The notes under the pieces are model-generated. The model did no database searches. It was given only the letters and a program-made list of their open reading frames with translations, and was not told where the DNA came from. Shown here in pieces: positions 51,933-60,951 of a DNA stretch of 64,000 nt. The position numbers and the translations under genes are program-made. The stretch is from positions 2,790,001 through 2,854,000 of the forward strand of contig NZ_SNWA01000001.1 of NCBI RefSeq assembly GCF_004361815.1. The letters run 5' to 3'. The first letter of the stretch is position 1. Each line of letters begins with the position of its first letter. This DNA is from Paraburkholderia sp. BL10I2N1. Its GTDB lineage: Bacteria; Pseudomonadota; Gammaproteobacteria; Burkholderiales; Burkholderiaceae.

Positions 51933-54254
51933 CTACTTCCACGCATAGCGCATTCCGACCCACACGCCGCGCGGCGCCCCGAGACCCAGGAACTGCTCGT
52001 TCACCGGGTTCGCGCCGTCGAACGTGTGGTTCGGACCGTTGAAGAAGTTTTCGCCAAGGATGCCGAAGGTCGAGTACTTCTTGTTCAGCAGGTTCTTGAC
52101 GGTCGCGAACACCTGAAGCTGTTTCGTGACGTTGTACGTCGTATCGAGGTCGATCAGGAAGTAGCCTGAAATCGTGCCGTTCACATCCTGGTTGTTTTCG
52201 TCGCCACGCGCGAAGATGCTGCTGCGATACGTCAGGTTGGTGCCGATATTCCATTTCGCGAACGGCATATAGTCCAGCCGCAGCTTGACGGTATTGGCTG
52301 GAATGCCGGGAATGCGATCGCCCGATTTCACCATGATGTTGCCGTTGGCGTCCGCGCTGGAGTTGCTCGCGCTGTTCTCTGTCCATGTAGACCTGTAGGT
52401 CGCGTCGACATAGCTGTAGCTCGCGCTTACACCGAGCGGTCCAAACTGGGTTCGACCGGCAAGCTCGAGCCCCTGCCGACGGGTCCTGCCGACGTTCTGG
52501 AAGAACCCGAGCGTGCTCGCCGCGCCATTACTGCTGACGAACTGGATGTCGTCGTCGAGCGTGGTGCTGTAGATCGCGGCGCTCCATGTGGTCGACTGGC
52601 CGATACGCCCGCGTGCGCCCACTTCGAAGGTCTTCGAGATCACCGGCTTCAACGCGGGGTCCGCGACGAAGTCGTTGGGCAGCGAGCAGGGCGCGGCGGG
52701 GTCGGCGCAGGCCAGTTCGATGGCGGTCGGCGAGCGCATGCCTTCGTTGTAGGTGGCATAGGCGGTGAAATAGTCGGTCGGATTCCAGTTGAAGCCGATC
52801 GCCGGGTTAAAGCGGGAGAACGTATGGTTGCCGTTGAGCAGCGGCTCCAGGCCGCTCTCGTCGTTGATCACCGCTTTGGCCCAGTTGTAGCGTCCGGCAA
52901 GTGTCATCGACCATGCTTCCGAGAACGACAACGTGTTCTCGAAGTAGATGCCGTAGTTCTCGTTGCGCGTGTCGGCGTTTGTCTGCTGTTCGAACGGGCC
53001 GATGCCGACCGTCGCACGCGTGTCGGTAAAGAACGCGTCCTGCTGGGACTGCGTGAAATGCGAGTTGGCGAGATCCGCGGCGGCGCCGAGCACCAGCTGG
53101 TTGTCCATGCCCGCGACCCGGTTCAGCAGTGTCAGTTGCAGGCTCGCGCCGTAGCTGTCGGTGACGATCACCGACTCATCGTTGATCGCCTGAACGGTGT
53201 CCACATTGCCGGCGCTATCGACGTTGCCGAACTCGTTATTGACGTTGCTGCTGGTGTTGGTGTTGCGATAGTGGCGGTAATACAGGTTGCCGCTCAGTTC
53301 GATGTTCGGCGTGAAGTAGTGCTCGCCCGACAGCGTCAGATAGCCCACGCTGTTGTGGTTCGTGTCCGGATACGTATAGGCCTGGTTACGGTTGTCGAGA
53401 AACGAACGCGGGATGGTCTGCGACCCGTTGAGCGTATTGTCGGCGCCGCCCATCGACAGCGATACCGTCGTGTCGGAGTCGTGATAACGCAGCTTGCCGA
53501 AGGCCTGGCGCAGGCGGCTCGAATTGTGATCGGCCCAGCCATTATCGTTCGTCACGTTGGCGGTGAAGTAGTAGTCGAGGTTCTGCCCGATCGCGCCACC
53601 CTGCTCGATCTGCGCGACCTTGCGGCCCCACGACCCCAGGCTCACTTCCGCGTTGCCGCCCGGGTACGCGCTGCCGTTCTTTGTCGTGATGGCGATCGCG
53701 CCGCCCAGCGTATTGAGGCCGAAACTCGGATTCGAGCCCGGAATCAGTTGCATGGTGCTGATCGCGGCCTGTGGAATGAGGTCCCAGTTCACGACATCGC
53801 CGAACGGCTCGTTGACCCGCACGCCGTCGAGGAACACCGAGAGGCCTTGGGGTGTGCCGAGGAGCGGCGAGGCTGTAAAGCCGCGATAGTTGATGTCGGT
53901 CTGCGAAGGGTTGCCCTGCGCATCGGAGATGTCGACACCGGGCAGGTTCTGCGCGAAGAACCCGGAAAGCGTGACGGGGTGCTGCCGCTCGATTTCGCGC
54001 GCGCGGAAGGTCTGCACGTTGGCCGGCACGCGTTCGAGCGGCGTGCCCACACCGACGAGCGGGGTGGTGCCGATCACGAGAATCGGCGGCAGCTCCTGCA
54101 CGGCGGCCGCGGTAGCGGATGACGCGGCAGCGGGCGCTTCCTGCGCCCACGACACGGCGCTCACACTGGCGAGCGCGCCACCGAAGCACAGGCGTAGCGC
54201 AGCAAGAGGCTTGATCGAATGCCTCCTGGGTGGTTTGCGCAGCTTGCTCGTCAT
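51933..54254 (-). CDS. TonB-dependent outer-membrane receptor
   Basis: 773 residues from MTSKLRKPPRRHSIKPLAAL (54254), with GGGGAC just upstream. The signal peptide ends SAVSWAQ. The plug domain has ERVPANVQTFRAREIERQHP, YRGFTASPLLGTPQGLSVFL and NTLGGAIAITTKNG. A 22-strand barrel ends in MRYAWK with a C-terminal aromatic/basic pattern (GMRYAWK). It takes up a metal chelate or other ligand. Position beside pqq and fhc genes makes a metal-related (for example lanthanide) ligand conceivable, but nothing in the sequence proves this. It converges with the beta-propeller gene. Confidence 0.92.
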   Translation of the reverse strand: MTSKLRKPPRRHSIKPLAALRLCFGGALASVSAVSWAQEAPAAASSATAAAVQELPPILVIGTTPLVGVGTPLERVPANVQTFRAREIERQHPVTLSGFFAQNLPGVDISDAQGNPSQTDINYRGFTASPLLGTPQGLSVFLDGVRVNEPFGDVVNWDLIPQAAISTMQLIPGSNPSFGLNTLGGAIAITTKNGSAYPGGNAEVSLGSWGRKVAQIEQGGAIGQNLDYYFTANVTNDNGWADHNSSRLRQAFGKLRYHDSDTTVSLSMGGADNTLNGSQTIPRSFLDNRNQAYTYPDTNHNSVGYLTLSGEHYFTPNIELSGNLYYRHYRNTNTSSNVNNEFGNVDSAGNVDTVQAINDESVIVTDSYGASLQLTLLNRVAGMDNQLVLGAAADLANSHFTQSQQDAFFTDTRATVGIGPFEQQTNADTRNENYGIYFENTLSFSEAWSMTLAGRYNWAKAVINDESGLEPLLNGNHTFSRFNPAIGFNWNPTDYFTAYATYNEGMRSPTAIELACADPAAPCSLPNDFVADPALKPVISKTFEVGARGRIGQSTTWSAAIYSTTLDDDIQFVSSNGAASTLGFFQNVGRTRRQGLELAGRTQFGPLGVSASYSYVDATYRSTWTENSASNSSADANGNIMVKSGDRIPGIPANTVKLRLDYMPFAKWNIGTNLTYRSSIFARGDENNQDVNGTISGYFLIDLDTTYNVTKQLQVFATVKNLLNKKYSTFGILGENFFNGPNHTFDGANPVNEQFLGLGAPRGVWVGMRYAWK

Positions 54255-54463
54255 CGTTGTCCCCAGCCGGTACATTCGCTATCGTTGCCGGTATCGGCAT
54301 GAAGCTGTCAGCGCGGCTTCATCGCCTTACGGAGAGCCTCGCACAAGCTGTCGCCACTGCCACGGGAGGTTCTCCCGATTGTGTAGGGAAGCATTCCCAA
54401 ACGTCGTTTCACACGCGCCGCGCGTGCGATCAAGACGGGATCGATGAGTAGAATGGCTTCGTG

Positions 54464-55486
54464 ATGCCACCAGAATCCTCGACCACTTCCGCTGAGGGCA
54501 ACGCCCCCGCGCCCCGCTCGACGGTGTGGCGCGATCTCGCCTGCGTGGCCGCGCTCACGGTACTTGCCGCCGCGCTCGGCGCGTTCTTCGACTTCGGCGA
54601 ACGCGTCTACCAGTGGACGCGCAGTGTCGAGCGCTTTCAGCTCGACGAGCTGCCCGCTACGCTCTTCGTGCTGGCGAGCGGCCTCGCGTGGTTCGCGTGG
54701 CGCCGCTATGGCGAGTCGCAGCGGGAACTGCGTCGTGGCCGCGCGCTGGAGCAGGAGGCCGAGCGGCTCCTTGCCGACAACCGGCGTCTCGCGTCCCAGG
54801 GTATCGATGCGCAGGAGAGCGAGCGTCGTCACCTCGCGCGCGAGCTCCACGACGAGCTAGGTCAGTATCTGAACTCGATCTCGCTCGACGCGGCGCGCAT
54901 TCGCGATCTGTCGGCGGAACGCGAGCCGGAAATCCATCGCGTGTCGCTCGCGTTGATCCAGAGCGCGCATCACGTGTACCGTGAAATCGGTGGCATGATC
55001 CGCCGTCTGCGGCCAATCGGTCTCGATGAATTCGGTTTGCCGACTGCGCTCGAACATTGCGTCGATGGCTGGCGCGAGCGGTTGCCGGGCGCGTCGTTTG
55101 CGCTGACCGTGGAAGGCGATTTCTCGGCGCTCACCGACACGCAGAACATCACGCTCTACCGTCTGGTGCAGGAGGGGCTCACCAACGTTTCCAAGTTCGC
55201 GCGCCATGCACGGGTGGAAATCTATCTGGTGCGTACGTCGGCTGACCCCGGCGAAATCGTCGTCACCATGGCCGACGATGGTCCGGGCACCGACCTCACG
55301 AAGCCGCGCGCGGGGCTCGGACTGATCGGCATGCGGGAGCGCGTCGAAGCGTTAGGCGGCGAATTCCATATCGCCAGCAAGCCGCAGGGCGGCTTTCTGT
55401 TTTGCGCACGCGTGCCGGTTCAGGCAAGGTTGCCGGTGCCAGGCGCGCCGAACGATCCCGCCGGGCTGGCGAAGTCGGAGAAGTGA
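54464..55486 (+). CDS. Membrane sensor histidine kinase, HisKA_3 type
   Basis: About 340 residues; ATG at 54464 or GTG at 54461. Two N-terminal membrane helices flank a short periplasmic loop (VAALTVLAAALGAFFDFGER and LPATLFVLASGLAWFAWRRY). The kinase has the NarX/DegS-type H-box HLARELHDELGQYLNSISLD and an ATPase domain with LVQEGLTNVSKFARHA and ADDGPGTDLTKPRAGLGLIG. Its 3' end overlaps the convergent regulator gene by 67 bases (55420-55486). The regulator is its probable partner. Confidence 0.92.
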   Translation: MPPESSTTSAEGNAPAPRSTVWRDLACVAALTVLAAALGAFFDFGERVYQWTRSVERFQLDELPATLFVLASGLAWFAWRRYGESQRELRRGRALEQEAERLLADNRRLASQGIDAQESERRHLARELHDELGQYLNSISLDAARIRDLSAEREPEIHRVSLALIQSAHHVYREIGGMIRRLRPIGLDEFGLPTALEHCVDGWRERLPGASFALTVEGDFSALTDTQNITLYRLVQEGLTNVSKFARHARVEIYLVRTSADPGEIVVTMADDGPGTDLTKPRAGLGLIGMRERVEALGGEFHIASKPQGGFLFCARVPVQARLPVPGAPNDPAGLAKSEK

Positions 55487-56118
55487 AGTCCGAGGCGATT
55501 CGCCATCTGCGCGAGTTGCACGCCGTTGTCCGCGCCGAACTTTTGCCGGATCACCGATTGATGGTTGGCGACGGTCTTCTGGCTAAGTCCCAGCCGCTCC
55601 GCGATGCTCGGCAAGGTATAGCCCTGCACCAGCAGCCGCAACACCTCGAATTCACGCGCGGAAAGCTGTCGTCCCGGCGGCCCTTCCTGAAAGGTCGCGC
55701 GCAACGCGAGCGCCTGGGAGACGTCCGCGCTGAGATAGCAGACGCGCCGTGCGACCGCGCGTACCGCTTCGACCAGCACATCGGGGGCGCTCGCCTTGGT
55801 GACATAGCCGCGTGCGCCGGCGTCGAGCGCGCGGCGCACGAAGATGGTTTCCTCGTACACGCTGAAGATCAGCACGTGGGCGTCCGGTTCACGCGCGAGC
55901 ATCCGCCGCATGGCCTCGATGCCGCTGGCACCGGGCAGCGCCAGGTCCATCACGACGACGTCGGGCTTTAATGCGCAGAAGCATTGATAGGCGAGGGCGG
56001 CGTCACCCGCTTCACCCGCGACGCGCACATCCGGGCTGAGTTCGAGCAGGCGCCGGTAGCCTTCGCGGACCACGGCGTGATCGTCTACCAGCAGGACGGA
56101 AATGCCGGCGGTGGTCAT
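55420..56118 (-). CDS. LuxR-type response regulator
   Basis: 232 residues from MTTAGISVLLVDDHAVVREG, with GGAGGAG before the ATG. The receiver domain has the phospho-Asp in PDVVVMDLALPGASGIEAMR. The NarL/LuxR helix-turn-helix reads SAREFEVLRLLVQGYTLPSI and AERLGLSQKTVANHQSVIRQ. The ATG overlaps the pqqE stop, so the regulator is made with the PQQ operon. It probably controls quinoprotein and C1 genes with the kinase at 54464 (inference from context). Confidence 0.92.
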   Translation of the reverse strand: MTTAGISVLLVDDHAVVREGYRRLLELSPDVRVAGEAGDAALAYQCFCALKPDVVVMDLALPGASGIEAMRRMLAREPDAHVLIFSVYEETIFVRRALDAGARGYVTKASAPDVLVEAVRAVARRVCYLSADVSQALALRATFQEGPPGRQLSAREFEVLRLLVQGYTLPSIAERLGLSQKTVANHQSVIRQKFGADNGVQLAQMANRLGLHFSDFASPAGSFGAPGTGNLA

Positions 56119-57362
56119 GGGCGCGCTCCTCCAGGGGCCGCATGGCGAGACTCGCTTTCGCTCCCGGATGCGGCAGCCAGCCGTCGCGAATTGGCATCGT
56201 TGCGAAACAGAACCGGGTATTCGTTCGGGTATGCGTTCGGATGGTCGTCCGGCTTGTGCGCCGCCGCGTTCCGCACAATCTGGACCACGCGTTCGTGCAG
56301 AGGGGACTTGTCGCAGACGGGATCGGCGTTCGCGGGGTCGCCGGTCAGCAGGTACGCCTGGCAGCGGCAGCCGCCGAAATCGCGGGCTTTTTCCTCGCAA
56401 CTGCGGCACGGCTCCTTCATCCAGCCGAAGCCGCGGAAGCGGTTGAACGCATCGCTTTCATACCAGATCTCGCGCAACGACGTCCCGGTGACATTGGGAA
56501 ACGTGAGGCCCGGCAGCGAACGCGCGGTGTGGCAGGGCAGCGCTGCGCCATCCGGCGCAATGCCGAGGAACACCGAGCCCCAGCCGTTCATGCAACGCTT
56601 CGGCCGGGTTTCGAAGTAGTCAGGGACGACGAAGTAGATCGTGCAGCGCTTGCCGATCTCCTGGCGGTACCGGTTCACGACGGCTTCGGCTTCCTGCAGT
56701 TGCTCCGCAGTCGGCATCAGTTGCGCGCGGTTTGTGTGCGCCCAGCCGTAGTACTGCGTGTTCGCGAGTTCCAGATACTCGGCGCCCATCGCGAGGGCCA
56801 TGTCGATGATCTTGCCGACGTGCGGCAGGTTGTAGCGATGCAGCACGCAGTTGAGCACCATCGGAAAGCCATGCGCCTTGATCGACGTGGCGACGCGCTT
56901 TTTCAGATCGAACGTGCGGGTGCTGCTGAGGAAATCGTTGAGTTCCTGTGTCGAGTCCTGGAAAGACAGCTGGATATGATCGAGCCCGGCGGCCTTCAAC
57001 GCATCGAGACGCGCATCCGTCAGGCCGATGCCCGAGGTGATCAGGTTCGTGTAGTAGCCGAGTTGCCGCGCCTCGCCGACCAGCACTTCGAGATCGTCGC
57101 GCAACAGCGGCTCGCCGCCGGAAAACCCGAGCTGCGCGGCGCCGAGTGCGCGCGCCTGGCGAAGCACGTCGATCCATTGCGCGGTGTCGAGTTCGCTGGT
57201 GTGGTCGGTGTAGTTCACCGGGTTGTAGCAGAACACGCAGTGCAGCGGACAGCGATACGTCAGTTCCGCGAGCAGCCATAGCGGCGGCGCGACGGTGGGC
57301 GTGACGTCGTCTGCTTGCATGGCGGTCTGCGCGAGCGGTTCGGGTGGCGTGAGGTCGGTCAT
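56115..57362 (-). CDS. pqqE: PQQ synthesis radical-SAM enzyme PqqE
   Basis: 415 residues from MTDLTPPEPLAQTAMQADDV. The radical-SAM Cys motif is at residues 38, 42 and 45 (LTYRCPLHCVFCYNPVNY), with GGEPLLRDDLEVLV. The C-terminal SPASM cluster has CMNGWGSVFLGIAPDGAALP, PCHTARSLPG, EPCRSCEEKARDFGGCRCQA and DPVCDKSPL. It cross-links Glu and Tyr of PqqA with PqqD as chaperone. The C-terminus is extended by ~40 Ala/Ser-rich residues after the usual end. Confidence 0.95.
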   Translation of the reverse strand: MTDLTPPEPLAQTAMQADDVTPTVAPPLWLLAELTYRCPLHCVFCYNPVNYTDHTSELDTAQWIDVLRQARALGAAQLGFSGGEPLLRDDLEVLVGEARQLGYYTNLITSGIGLTDARLDALKAAGLDHIQLSFQDSTQELNDFLSSTRTFDLKKRVATSIKAHGFPMVLNCVLHRYNLPHVGKIIDMALAMGAEYLELANTQYYGWAHTNRAQLMPTAEQLQEAEAVVNRYRQEIGKRCTIYFVVPDYFETRPKRCMNGWGSVFLGIAPDGAALPCHTARSLPGLTFPNVTGTSLREIWYESDAFNRFRGFGWMKEPCRSCEEKARDFGGCRCQAYLLTGDPANADPVCDKSPLHERVVQIVRNAAAHKPDDHPNAYPNEYPVLFRNDANSRRLAAASGSESESRHAAPGGARP

Positions 57363-57367
57363 GCTGT

Positions 57368-57667
57368 CTACTCCAGCCAGCCGCGCGTCTTCGCGTGGTC
57401 GACGAAGGCCTGTACCTCGGGAGCGAGGCCGGTCGCGTTGAACGCCTTTTCGAGGTCCGCGACGAGCGACGCCATGTCGTGCGTGCCGTCGCAACGCAAA
57501 AGGATCTGCGCGGCGCTCGGGTTCAGTTTGACCATGCCTTCGGGGTAGAGCAGAACGTGGGCGTCCTGCGCCGGCTCCCATTGCAGGCGGAACAGTTTCC
57601 TGAGCTGCGGGCGCCACGTGCCTGACGTGTCCGCTGCGGGGTTCTCGATCGGGGCGTTGTCGTTCAT
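57368..57667 (-). CDS. pqqD: PQQ synthesis peptide chaperone PqqD
   Basis: 99 residues from [20 protein letters not shown]. The winged-helix RRE fold is readable: [40 protein letters not shown] and LVADLEKAF. PqqD binds PqqA and delivers it to PqqE. Its ATG overlaps the pqqC stop, and pqqE starts 5 bases after its stop. Confidence 0.92.
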   Translation of the reverse strand: MNDNAPIENPAADTSGTWRPQLRKLFRLQWEPAQDAHVLLYPEGMVKLNPSAAQILLRCDGTHDMASLVADLEKAFNATGLAPEVQAFVDHAKTRGWLE

Positions 57668-58434
57668 GTCGGGAAGGCCTTTTCGATGGCATCCAGCATG
57701 GTCCACAGGATGTCGAGCTTGAACTGCAGGATCTCCAGCGCGCGCTCCTGCTGCTCACGCGTCCTGAAGTAATCGAGCGTCACCGCGAGACCGTGCTCCA
57801 CATCGCGCTGCGCAAGCGAGATGCGCGAGCGGAAGTAGGTGAGGCCAGCCGGTTCGATCCACGGATAGTGCTGTGGCCACGTCGCGAGCCGGTCGCGATG
57901 GATCTGCGGCGCGAAGATTTCGGTGAGCGACGAGCACACCGCTTCCTGCCACGGCGCACGGCGCGCGAAATTCACATACGCGTCGACGGCAAAGCGCACG
58001 CCAGGGGCAACGTGTTCGAGCGACCACAGCTCGTCGCGCGTGAGGCCCACCGCATCGCCAAGACGAGCCCATGCTTCGATGCCGCCTTCGTCGCTGCCAT
58101 AGCCGTCGTGGTCGAGAATACGCAGCACCCAGCGGCGGCGCGTCTCCCGATCGGGGCAATTCGCCATGATCGCGGCATCTTTCAGCGGAATGTTGATCTG
58201 ATAGTAGAAGCGGTTCGCGACCCAGCCGCGGATCTGTTCGCGCGAAGCGCCGCCGCTGTTCATCTTCACGTTGAACGGATGATGAATGTGATAACCCGCG
58301 CCTTTCGCACGCAACTGGGCTTCGAACTCCGCGCGGGTCCACGCCGGCTTCGTGGGGTGATCGCGGGCGGTGTCCGGGTTCAGGTCCATCGAGGCCGTCT
58401 GCAGGGCGGTAGAAGGTGCGTCGATTGAGTTCAC
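57664..58434 (-). CDS. pqqC: Pyrroloquinoline-quinone synthase PqqC
   Basis: About 256 residues from the GTG at 58434, which has CGGAG 8 bases upstream; an ATG at 58461 is also in frame. PqqC motifs: [60 protein letters not shown] and [20 protein letters not shown]. It catalyses the final eight-electron ring closure and oxidation to PQQ. Confidence 0.95.
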   Translation of the reverse strand: MNSIDAPSTALQTASMDLNPDTARDHPTKPAWTRAEFEAQLRAKGAGYHIHHPFNVKMNSGGASREQIRGWVANRFYYQINIPLKDAAIMANCPDRETRRRWVLRILDHDGYGSDEGGIEAWARLGDAVGLTRDELWSLEHVAPGVRFAVDAYVNFARRAPWQEAVCSSLTEIFAPQIHRDRLATWPQHYPWIEPAGLTYFRSRISLAQRDVEHGLAVTLDYFRTREQQERALEILQFKLDILWTMLDAIEKAFPT

Positions 58435-58470
58435 CAGCAGGTCTCCGTCAATTGGAATCACAGGTCATGG

Positions 58471-59388
58471 TCAGAGTTCGAACGCCATGCCGTCGCAGGC
58501 AACCTCGATGCCGTGTTCGGCAAGCAGGCGCCGCTCCGGACCATCTTCGACAAGGATCGGATTGGTGTTGTTGATATGGATCAGTACTTTGCGGACATTG
58601 GGACGATCGATGGAATCGAGCACGTCGATCATGCCGCCCGGACCCGTTTGTGCGAGATGACCCATGTCGGCAGCGGTTTTCTTCGACAGACCGAGCTTGA
58701 TCATCTCGTCATCGGTCCAGCAGGTGCCGTCGACCAGCAGCAGGTCCGCGTCCTTCATCGCCGCCATCACATGCGGCTCGATCTTGCCGAGTCCCGGCGC
58801 GTAAAACGCGCGCTTGCCGGATGAGGCATCGATGAAGGTGAGGCCGATGTTGTCGCCCGGTTGCGGCGCGTTGCGGTGCGGCGAATACGGCGGCGCCTTG
58901 CTCGACAGCGCCAGCGCCTCGATGCCGACGCCGTGCAACGCAGGGATCGAAAACCCGCCTGCAAGCGGGATCGAGTGACGTTCGACGCCGCAGTAGTGCG
59001 ACAGGATCGACGTCACCGGAAAGCCGCTGCTCAGGTCCTGCCAGACGACATCGGTCGCATGGAGCGGCAGCGGTGTATCGCGCTCGCGCAGCATCAGGAG
59101 GCCGGTCACATGATCGATCTGCGCGTCGATCGTCAGCACGGCAGCGATGCCGCTGTCGCGTGTGCGACGGGCCGGTTGAAGCTCGGGATGCGCGGCGATC
59201 TGCGCAAGGATATCCGGCGATGCATTGACGAGCAGCCAGTCCTCGCCGTTCGCACTGACGACGATCGACGACTGCGTGCGCGGCGTCGCCTTGAGTGTGC
59301 CGCGACGCACGCCGTCGCAGTTGCGGCAGTTGCAATTCCACTGCGGAAAGCCACCGCCAGCGGAAGAGCCGAGTACGCGGATTTTCAT
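58471..59388 (-). CDS. pqqB: PQQ synthesis protein PqqB (metallo-beta-lactamase fold)
   Basis: 305 residues from MKIRVLGSSAGGGFPQWNCN. The N-terminal CNCRNCDG Cys cluster and the metal sites LTIDAQIDHVTGLLMLRE and LLVDGTCWTDDEM are present. PqqB hydroxylates the Tyr of the cross-linked intermediate. It is 36 bases ahead of pqqC and follows the cytochrome b gene by 40 bases in one transcription unit. Confidence 0.94.
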   Translation of the reverse strand: MKIRVLGSSAGGGFPQWNCNCRNCDGVRRGTLKATPRTQSSIVVSANGEDWLLVNASPDILAQIAAHPELQPARRTRDSGIAAVLTIDAQIDHVTGLLMLRERDTPLPLHATDVVWQDLSSGFPVTSILSHYCGVERHSIPLAGGFSIPALHGVGIEALALSSKAPPYSPHRNAPQPGDNIGLTFIDASSGKRAFYAPGLGKIEPHVMAAMKDADLLLVDGTCWTDDEMIKLGLSKKTAADMGHLAQTGPGGMIDVLDSIDRPNVRKVLIHINNTNPILVEDGPERRLLAEHGIEVACDGMAFEL

Positions 59389-59428
59389 CGCTGATCCTTG
59401 TGATGTCCGTGATACGGCAGAGCTATCG

Positions 59429-59995
59429 TCATGGCAGCATCCTCGCAAGCAGTCCGTCGCGGTCGATCAACTGATGCTTGAACGCCCCTGCGATATGCAG
59501 CGCGACCAGCGCGATCAACACCCAGGCGCAGACGTCATGAATGCCGAAGAACAGGCTGCGCAAACCTTTGTCGTCCCAGCCCCACTTCGGCAGCGCGATA
59601 CCCCAGAAGCGCGTGCCGTACTGGTTGAACGACGAGCCGAGATAGCCCGAGAGCGGCATCACGACCATTGCTGCGTATAAAAGAACCTGCGTAGTGCGCG
59701 CGGCGGCGCGTTGCCACGCTCGCATCGGCGGCAGGGCCGGTCGTCCGACGGCCATGCGCACTACCATGCGGATCAGCACCAGCAGGAAAACCGTCATCCC
59801 GAGCGACTTGTGGAAGTTGATCAGTGTCGCCTTGAAGGGCAGGCCCTTCGGCAGTCCGACCATATAGAGGCCAATGCCGAGCATCGCGATGATGATGAGC
59901 GCGATCAGCCAGTGCAGCACGATCAGCGACGGGGCAAAGCGCGCCTCGGCGTCAACTGCGTCGTGTGTCGCGCCCGGCGTTTGCGCAGTGTTCAT
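59429..59995 (-). CDS. Cytochrome b561-type protein upstream of pqqB
   Basis: 188 residues with AAAAAAGGAGACGAC before the ATG. Four membrane helices carry the haem His pairs: LIVLHWLIALIIIAMLGIGL, NFHKSLGMTVFLLVLIRMVV, QVLLYAAMVVMPLSGYLGSS and GIHDVCAWVLIALVALHIAG. It may link quinoprotein or periplasmic cytochrome electron flow to the quinone pool. The unit order cytochrome b-pqqB-pqqC-pqqD-pqqE-regulator is tight. A hairpin (AAGCGTC / GACGCTT) lies at 60018-60038 upstream. Confidence 0.9.
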   Translation of the reverse strand: MNTAQTPGATHDAVDAEARFAPSLIVLHWLIALIIIAMLGIGLYMVGLPKGLPFKATLINFHKSLGMTVFLLVLIRMVVRMAVGRPALPPMRAWQRAAARTTQVLLYAAMVVMPLSGYLGSSFNQYGTRFWGIALPKWGWDDKGLRSLFFGIHDVCAWVLIALVALHIAGAFKHQLIDRDGLLARMLP

Positions 59996-60132
59996 GTCGT
60001 CTCCTTTTTTATCGCTAAAGCGTCTGCCTTGGACGCTTCTTGGACTCTCCGATTGTTCCTCTCAAGTCGAACGGGCTATCCGGCCTTACCCCGGGTTTGC
60101 GCCCCGCTTCGGCCCCGGGTCCAGCCAGCCCG

Positions 60133-60951
60133 TCACCTGACGATCAGCAGCTCGCCCCTTCCGTCTACCGCCAGGTCGCCCGCGTAACGGCGCGGCAGCG
60201 AGGTGGCGCGCAACGTCGAAAAAGGCGCAATCTCGTTCGCGAGCGAACGCACCAGCAGCGACCAGAACACATCGAATCCATGGCCGCCTTCGGTGAAGGT
60301 CGGCGGCAGCCTGTCGGGCGCCTGCGTGAGCAGCAGCGTGCCGCGTCGCATGCCGTAACCATAGTGTGCGCCGAGTCGCCCGGCGATGCCGAGCGTGCCC
60401 GCGACGAGGCGCGAAGCGGCGCATTCGCCCGCATCGCCGCCCACCAGTACGAGGCCGCGCCGCATGCGGTCGCCAAGGCGTGCGCCAGCGTTGCCGTGGA
60501 TCGTCAGCGTGCCGCCTGTCATGCCTTCCATGTCGCCTGGCAGCGCCCCGGCGGCGAAGTCGCCGCTATTGCCGGTGATCGTCAGGCGACCGCCGCTCAT
60601 CCCGCAACCGCTAAAGGCGCCCGCATCGCCTTCGACGCGCAATTCACCGCCGGCCATCCGGAAACCGGCGTAATCCCCGCACGAACCGTGCACGGTGAGG
60701 CTGCCTTCGCCGAGATGCGCGCCGAGCCGGTCGAGCCAGCGCACGTCCCCGTCGATGGCGAGCGCAACGGTTTCGCCGTCGGCGCGCGAAATCTCGAAGA
60801 GCTCGCCTGTCAGACAGCTTTCATTGCCTGCTGGCAGCACGATGCGCGCAATCTCCGCGACCGGGAGCGGCGCGAGCTTCGCCGGTAAAAGTTGCGACGC
60901 ATCCACGCGGAAACCGGGCGCCTGTTTCAGGCGCAATGTGATCGCGCTCAT
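60133..60951 (-). CDS. fhcC: Formyltransferase/hydrolase complex subunit C (FhcC)
   Basis: 272 residues of right-handed beta-helix with the GxxxG-type repeats of FwdC/GltS C-terminal domains: GSCGDYAGFRMAGGELRVEG, GNSGDFAAGALPGDMEGMTG and GNAGARLGDRMRRGLVLVGG. The Fhc complex moves formyl from tetrahydromethanopterin to methanofuran and releases formate during formaldehyde oxidation. Its ATG overlaps the fhcD stop. Confidence 0.94.
   Translation of the reverse strand: MSAITLRLKQAPGFRVDASQLLPAKLAPLPVAEIARIVLPAGNESCLTGELFEISRADGETVALAIDGDVRWLDRLGAHLGEGSLTVHGSCGDYAGFRMAGGELRVEGDAGAFSGCGMSGGRLTITGNSGDFAAGALPGDMEGMTGGTLTIHGNAGARLGDRMRRGLVLVGGDAGECAASRLVAGTLGIAGRLGAHYGYGMRRGTLLLTQAPDRLPPTFTEGGHGFDVFWSLLVRSLANEIAPFSTLRATSLPRRYAGDLAVDGRGELLIVR

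Noticed and set aside
59996..60132. PqqA-like peptide upstream of the cytochrome b gene
   Set aside because: No short frame with the conserved Glu-x3-Tyr core was found on either strand.
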